Below the pieces are notes generated by a model. That model was not told where the DNA came from and did no database searches. It saw nothing but the letters and a program-made list of their open reading frames with translations. A program made the translations under genes and the position numbers. A stretch of DNA of 64,000 bases from Gaertneriomyces semiglobifer (Eukaryota > Chytridiomycota > Chytridiomycetes > Spizellomycetales > Spizellomycetaceae), in contig JAHLKF010000005.1 of NCBI GenBank assembly GCA_025558075.1, positions 248,001-312,000 on the forward strand. The letters run 5' to 3'. This document shows positions 57,463-64,000 of this stretch, piece by piece (the first letter of the stretch is position 1; the number at the start of each line of letters is the position of its first letter).

Positions 57463-60400
57463 CTAATGTTGAGCTCCACGTCCACGTGATGGGGTCCGGG
57501 CTCTGCCTGCACGTCGACCACGTCCTCTTCCACGGCCCCGAGCAGCTGGAGTTGGGCTTTGAAGGGTTCCGTCACCAGATTCATCACTAGATGCAGCCTT
57601 CGCATTCTGAGGTGTTGCATCCACTGGCGCTTGAATCGGACTTATGGGGGCAACTCCGCCACCTGCGTTACCTGCGCTTCCCAAACGTGCTGTTGCGCCA
57701 AAAACATAATGTGAGTGAGCGGGTACACAAAACCTGATGCGTGTCACAGACCTGTCGCACTTCTAGTCATATGCGAGGCTTGGGTTACTGCAATGGAGGG
57801 TTCAGAGTCATGGTCATGCGAAAACAAAAAAGACCCAACCGATCGCGTACCTGGAGCCGCTGGCGGAGTCTGAGAGCCAGGCTCTGAATTCCCTGTCACT
57901 GACGGTTGGACTTCCGAGGTCGCTGGCATTTCGGGTGCCGTATTCGGATTCAAAACTGGTGCCGTTGGCTCCTCAGGATTTGGTACTGGCGGTGGATGAG
58001 TTACAGCCACCCTTGCAATATCCACCTTCTGAGCTGATGGTATTTGAAGTCCGGGCAAAGTTGTGTTTCCTGCTTGTGGAGCTGACAGCGCTTGAGGCGC
58101 TGATACCGTTGCTGTTTCGGGTTGCGAGATTGCCTGTGCTGAAAGTTTCGATGGAATAGATGCCGCCTGGGGTTGAGGAGCTGGCGATTGACCGCCTTTC
58201 ATCCGATTCAATAACTGTTGGCGCAAGAACGCCGCTCTCGACTCAGCATTAGCGGGCTCCACCGCCGTGATAGGAGCAGCAGCAACAATGTTAGTAGGTA
58301 CAGTGACTGTGGGTTTAATAGAGGGCACTTGTGTCATTGGCGCGGTTGCAGTCAGAACGCGAGAAGCTACAGGTGCAGTTGTAGCAATCTCCGAAGGTAA
58401 AACCTGCGATGGTCGTTCCACTTCCGCGGGAGGTACCACGGATTCCGCATACGAATTTTCTTCCCCTGTGGTCACGATGGCTGGGGCCGGCAAGGAGAGC
58501 AAGGGGGCAGATGCTAATTCAAGGGTAGGAGCTGGTTCTTTAGGCAACGATTCTTCGATGGTCTCTCGAGTCGCAACAGGCGGCGCCGGGTCGTGTGGCA
58601 GAGTATCGTGCTTCGCTGAGGCAGCCCCAGTCTCGTCTCTGATTCTGGGAGACACGGGGAGGCTTTCTGGCTGGTCCTCGGATGCTGCATTAACCTGAGA
58701 CCCGGGCTTCTCCATACTGGTAGCATGAGCTTGTTCTGTCTCGCTGGTTCGTGCAGCATGTTGTTGAGGTTCGACCATGCGGTCCTCAGCGCCTGGGGGC
58801 ATACTCCATGGCGATGTAGGAGTACCTGTCTCCACAATTCCCTCCATCGGCGTGCGCCCAGCATCTCCGTCAGGTGCCTCTGACACCTGCCCTTCCTCCA
58901 ACGATTCTTCCCTTTCCATCTCCACGGCAGCTGATTGCCCCAACCTGATGTTTCCCTCGGGATGCAACATCGAACGTGATTGCTCTTGAGATTGTCGCGG
59001 GTTAGTTGGCATCAACGGAACATGTTCTTGAGGTTGTTGCGGGCTAATTGGCATCAACGGAGCATGCTCTTGGAGTTTTCGCGGGCTAGTTGGCTTTAAC
59101 GGGACATGCTCTTGAGGTTTTCGCGGGCTAGCTGGCTCTTGAGGTTGTCGCGGGCTAGTTGGCTTCAATGGAGCATGCTCAATGTCGGAGACGCCTACTT
59201 TCAACTTCTTGTCTTTATGTTCAGCTTCAAGAATTTCTGCACCTTTCGCGACGGCTGTGTCCATGCTACCTTTCCCGCCTTCATCATCATCCTCACGAGA
59301 ACGCTTCGCGGGGGATATAGTTATTTCCGACAGCGGTTGAGAAGACACTTGAGCCTGCTCTCCCCGCGAAATCTCTGGCGAAGGCGCAGTGGGCGCAGAG
59401 CTCTGGTTGGTACCTATCTGCTGTGATTGCAAACGTTTAAGCTGTACATCCAGTTGAAAGGTTTTCTGTTTTTCCCTGGCCAATTCATCACGTAGCGATT
59501 TTAAGCTAGTGGTCTGCTGGATTGTTTCAGCAGAAGCCTTCATCTTGAATGCGTCCAAAGCCTCCTTGATGCGGGCTTCAGTGTGCGCTTCAAGTTCAGT
59601 AATCCGATGTTGCAGATGAGACACATCGGTTGTAGCTTGCATATCGGGCGCTTGATCAAACGTTGCAATTCTGGCCTGCAACGCTTCATTTTCCTGCTTC
59701 AGATTCCGCACCTCATTCCTCAGATTCTTCTGCTCTTCCTTGAAGCGGGCAAGGGTTGCATTCGCTTTGGTGACAGTTTCACGATGCTTCTTTTCGTACT
59801 CAGTACGGAGACCAACCACAAATTCATGATTACCCAGATCAGCTAGCTGCTCGTGGAGCTTTTTCACCTGCTCAGTCAGTGAGGCAACCTGCTGATCTTT
59901 TGAAGCCACGGCTTGGTCTTTCTCGGCTGCCTCCTTCGCCTTATTTTGAATAATTGCTTTCTGCTTTTGAACTACTTCGAGGGCTTTACTGAACTTTCCT
60001 TCCTGTGCCTTTATCTGCGTGCGCAAACTCTCTTCCAGCTCTGAGTACTTTGCTTCGAGACTGCTGACCTCAGCGAGGAGCGAGCTGTTTGCAGATTCGA
60101 GACTAGACTTTTCTGCCGCAAGTGCTGCAACCTGTTCCTTCAGCGCCTCGTACTCATGCGGGTCCACTCGCTGGTATTTTTGTAAGATTTGATCCACTCG
60201 TGCTTTCCAATATTTGTTGTCTTCTGCAAGCTTGGTATTGCCAGCTTTCTGGGCATCAACCTCTAGCACCAAGTCGGATACCTGTTGACGTAACGGATCA
60301 AGCTCTTTCTTGAGCTCACTCAACTTGCTTTCCAATTCTGCGTTACGTTTGGCGCTTTGTTCAAGCTGAGCACGCAGTGTGATATTTGATTCCCGGAACA

Positions 60401-63400
60401 GATTTGCCTGCTCCACCTTTTCTATAAGTTCCTGGTGACGGCCTTCTAATCCCGTGGTCTGTGAGCGACTGTGTTCCTCCAGTCTCGCACGACATTCGTC
60501 CAGGTCACGTTCGACTACCGAGAGTTGGAGTCGGAGTCGCTCGTTGTCCGTGGTAGAGATGGCCAGCTTATCCCGCAGAGAATCTCTTTCGCCACGTAGG
60601 GCCTGATTCAATCCCGTAAGATCCTGGATTGATCGTTTGTTGTTGTCCTCAACCTCGTCCGAGAGGTTTTCTTCTGCCGGTTGTTGTGACACATGCATCC
60701 TGTCCAACTGTGCATACAACATCCGGTTTTGTTGCGACAGATCCTCCACCCGATTCTCAGCTCGTGTGACCTGCTCCTCCAAGCTGAGTTTCACTTTGTC
60801 CCAAGTCTCTTCCGCGGAATTTAACTTCGCGTTCGCAATCACTGCTTCATCTCGTGCCGCACGAATCTCTTCTTTCAGCTGGTTGCATTCCGATTCCAAC
60901 TTCTGACGAGCTTGAATAGCATCCGACAGCTCCACAACTTGTCGCTGGTAATTATCACGTGCATCTTCCGCGATTTGATTGAAACGTTGTACGTCTGCAC
61001 GTAACGCTTCCTGTGTATGGAGAGCAACCTCCTCCGCCTTTCTCGAGCTCTCCAACTGTAACTCAATAGCCTGCAATTTCTGCTGAGCCTCACGCAATTG
61101 CAAGTCAGATTTTTCACGAGCTTGGAGCATCTCAAGATCAGTTGCCCTCATCCGTTCCATAACATTGTCGCGATCGACTTCCAACGCCGCAATACGCTCC
61201 TACGCCAGGTTTTAATATGGACAAGCGTTCATTATCGGACGGTATGGACTCACCTGAAGATCAGCTATCTCCGCATCCTTCGATTTAACCATGGTTTCAT
61301 ATACTCCGTTAGCTTCAATGAGTCTCTGCTCGTTGTCTTCAGCGAGCTGCTTGAAATGATCAATCCTCAATGTGGCGGTCGTCAAATCCTCTGTTCGCTG
61401 TTCGAGTTCCCTCTGGATAGTAACCAGCTCACGCTTGGCTGCAGCCAGTCGTTGCTCAGGAGTAGCCTCTGCATCGCGTTCGTCATAACGCGTCTCATAA
61501 ATCGCAAGCTTCTTTTCCACCAGTTCCAGGCGACCAGTGAGATCAGCGACCCGCTCGGAATAATTCTTCTCGTTGTTGCGGGCGACAGACAATTCGCCTT
61601 TAATCCGCTCGTGATTTGTTGTTAATTCCAATATCTTATTATCCGCCTCTCGGAGTTCAACAACTTTGGTGGATGCAACGAGTTGTGCATTATCCCGCGC
61701 TTCCTGGAGTTGCTTCCTCGCCAAGTTAAGCTCTCGGTCAGTATTATCGAGTTTGTCTTCCAACCTTCGCTTCTCCGATCTCCATGACTCCTCCTTCTCT
61801 TCCAATTGTCGTTGCAAAAACATCGCCCGTTCGCTGGCCAAGTTACGCTCATTGAGGAAGGATTCGCGTTCCTTCTCTGCTCGCAATCTGCTTTGGTCAG
61901 CTACCTGCAGCTGAATATCCTTCTGGGTAATGGTATGCTTCAACTGCTCTCCGTAAAGCTTCTCACGCATCAGCTGATCGCTCAGTTCCTGAATTTTGCC
62001 TTCCTTTTTGGAAGACGAAACCATCAACTCGGTAAGTCGGGTCTGAAGCTGGACTTTTTCTTCCCTCAATGAGTTCTGCGTGGTGCTAAGCAGTTGATAG
62101 CTCTCCTCTTTGCGCTGAATATGATTCTGCAGCTTTCCATTGGTGACAAGGAGTTCCCTATTCTCATCTGCTAATGTGCCAAGTTTGGCCTCCAACTCCA
62201 AGACCCGCGAGGTGTACTGACGCTCCAAATCCATGATCTCTTCTTCAATGCGAACGTCCAGCAGCGGACGATCAGCGGGAATTGAACTCTCCGAGTGTTC
62301 GGAGCGCACACTGTGATTTAAGCTCCGGTAACCACCCGCTCCATCCAACTGCTTCTTCAAATCATTCCTCTGCTTGAGTGCTGATTGAAGTTGTCGGGCA
62401 AGTTTGGCGGAATTCTCTTCAAGTTCAACTATGCGTTGTTGGGCCTGTGCGACCTCCGAGTTGAGAGAGTCCGATTGCGCAAGTTGTTTCTGGTGTAACT
62501 GTTGAGCAAGTTGGCGAGCAAAACTGCGCAGTTTGATGTGTTGATCCACAAGCTGTTCTAAACTATCTATTTCTACGAAACGCCCGGAAATCTCTGCTTC
62601 TTCAGGATTCTCGCCGTTCGTAACAGAAGAGCTCCGCTCCACAAGCTGGCGCACATACTCGTCAATATCTCCTGACATATCTGGTCTCACCCGGTGGAGA
62701 TGGTAAAAGAGGGCGCGTAGCTGTCGCGCTGCATCTCGTATTTCTCGCTGTAAAGCAGTGTTCGCACTGCTAAGCTTCTTGGCTTCCGAGTCAGCGGCAG
62801 CTTTCTCAGCCTGAAGCTGCTCATTGGCCTCGGACAGTTTCGCGCATTCCGATGTTTGGCTGTGGTACCGCACCCTTAGATTATCGTTTTCAGCTTGTAA
62901 CTCCTGGCAGTAAGGCTCGTAACTTTGGACCTCGCGCAACATATCCATATACTTCTCCTCCAATATCTGATTCTCACGCTCCAACCTAATGCGTTTCTGA
63001 CACTCATCATGGTAAGACGCATACAACTGAGTGTAGGTCATGCCATTCAAAGTTATTCGCGATGAAACATTTGAGCTTGTGTCGGCGGTGTCAACTTCGT
63101 GCGACCCTGTACGGTCCTTGTTTGATCGTGCTGTGTCGCTTTCATACAGTTGATGCGCATTGTCAATCTGCTCTTTCCAATGCTTAGCCTCATCTTCTAC
63201 TTGATGCAGCTTCTCCAACAGGGCTTGGCGATCGCGTTCCCACTCCTCACGCTCTTCAGTAACCGTCATCTGCATTTCTTCTAGGGTTCGCTGAGCAGAT
63301 AGATAGTCGCGTTCGTGTAACTCGGCAGTTCTTCTCTGCGCGTCCATTTCACGCTTGAACTGCTCCTGTCGCCGAATGGCAGTTGCATTCTGTTCATCAA

Positions 63401-64000
63401 TTTTGGTCATCAATTCTTGCACTTTCTCTTGGAGCTCTTCGACACGTTGCTGAGAAGTCTGTAACCTAAATTCCAATGCGATTTTGTCTTGAACAACCGC
63501 TTCATGATCGGATTGAAGGTCGGATACACGACGTGTCTTCTCCAGGCGCACCTGCTGCAACTCCTCTGACCGGCGGTCGAACTCCGCTTTGAGCCATTGC
63601 ACCATGCTTTGCTGTTGATGAACTTCCTGCTCCTTTCCTGTGAGTTGTAACTTGTCTTTCAAAGCTTGAGTTTCTAGCTCAGTAATTCGATTGCTGGAAG
63701 ATCGCAATTCAGCACGTAGAGTGATAACCTGTGTTTGCATCTCCTCACAATCGTCGACTAAGCGTTGTACGTCCTGCTGTTTCTTCGAAAGTAAAGTAGC
63801 CAGATCCCGCTTCTCAGTTTCCAAAGCTTGGACTAATGGATTCAACCCATGAGAAGCGAGCTGTACATTGCGCAGTTGCTCCTCTTTCATAGCAAGCTCA
63901 GCTTTCAACTGTTCACACAGTTTGTCTCGTTCATCAAGTTGGGTCGTACACTGTTCCAATTTCGCCTTGTAAGCTGCCACTTCCTTTGATGCTCCCCTCT
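57463..64000 (-). CDS. MLP1: Nuclear-pore basket coiled-coil protein (TPR/MLP), 3' part
   Basis: Exons >64000-61254, 61199-57752 and 57689-57463; the frame is still open at the right edge, so the N-terminus lies outside. About 2,140 residues are visible. The first 1,560 or so are heptad coiled coil rich in Glu, Gln, Leu and Arg, with the typical TPR/MLP block around PHEYEALKEQVAALAAEKS. Then comes a Pro/Ser/Thr/Ala-rich tail with a tandem repeat (58978-59180), and an RG-rich C-terminus (ARGRGRGRGRRAGRAR). TPR forms the nuclear basket and retains unspliced mRNA. The SPR and RG tail is similar to metazoan TPR. Confidence 0.88.
58978..59180 (-). repeat. In-frame minisatellite in the TPR/MLP tail
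   Basis: About five imperfect units of 30-48 bp encode variants of EHAPLKPTSPRQPQ, all in frame. They code Pro-rich spacers with a Ser-Pro or Asn-Pro in each unit. The repeat is likely polymorphic in length between strains. Confidence 0.85.

Noticed and set aside
1..64000. Transposons, prophage, CRISPR arrays or a horizontally acquired cluster
   Set aside because: No reverse transcriptase, transposase, long terminal or inverted repeats, or spacer-repeat arrays were seen; intron style is uniform from end to end.

Overview
The window is nuclear DNA from a gene-dense eukaryote, most likely a zoosporic (flagellated) early-diverging fungus of the chytrid type. I read 29 protein-coding genes, nearly all interrupted by short introns. 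Most introns are 45-98 nt, with GT(A/G)NGT donors, CTNAY or TACTAAC branch points and YAG acceptors; the few longer ones are in the UBE3D-, TRIR- and SLC25-like genes. The fungal signal comes from a SLA1 with its SH3/SHD1/SAM-like architecture, a YAR1-type Rps3 chaperone and a fungal-type copper radical oxidase. The flagellum signal comes from three cilium-specific genes (CFAP61, AK8, IFT80). CDKAL1, TRIR, CAND1, CLYBL, XLF and METTL22 are largely absent from yeasts, which also argues against Dikarya. I found no rRNA, tRNA, transposon, CRISPR or prophage sequence.

Layout, left to right: mitochondrial J-protein (partial, -), SLA1 (-), choline/ethanolamine phosphotransferase (-), glutaredoxin (-) divergent from APN2 (+), UBE3D-like ligase (+) convergent with RPN7 (-), GART (+) convergent with BUD23 (-), YAR1 (+, divergent from BUD23), CDKAL1 (-), XLF (-), TRIR (-), glyoxal oxidase (-), CFAP61 (+), CLYBL (+) convergent with CBF5 (-), an unrecognised gene (-) divergent from HSP10 (+), CAND1 (-) divergent from MIC10 (+), AK8 (-) divergent from IFT80 (+), a SWI3/RSC8 subunit (-) divergent from METTL22 (+), COX15 (-) divergent from CAF1/POP2 (+), a pyrimidine-nucleotide carrier (-), and a TPR/MLP nuclear-pore protein (-) running off the right edge.

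Exon coordinates were worked out by hand from splice sites, reading phase and remembered family sequence; no search was run. Where a gene closes in frame at the family's usual length (RPN7, IFT80, CLYBL, AK8, CFAP61, CBF5, BUD23) the model is strong. Boundaries marked uncertain are in the UBE3D-like gene, the first intron of the SLC25 carrier and some start codons.

The points most worth a second look are: the head-to-head flagellar pair AK8/IFT80 with CFAP61 nearby; 6- and 9-nt microexons in CLYBL and 18- and 14-nt exons in APN2; loss of the P-loop lysine in the first AK8 domain; a one-base frameshift in an otherwise intact copper radical oxidase; a GC-AG intron in CFAP61; the divergent 40S-biogenesis pair BUD23/YAR1; and a clear XLF end-joining factor 39 bp from a TRIR gene. 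I did not find a wholly new biological system; the novelty is in gene structure and gene pairing.
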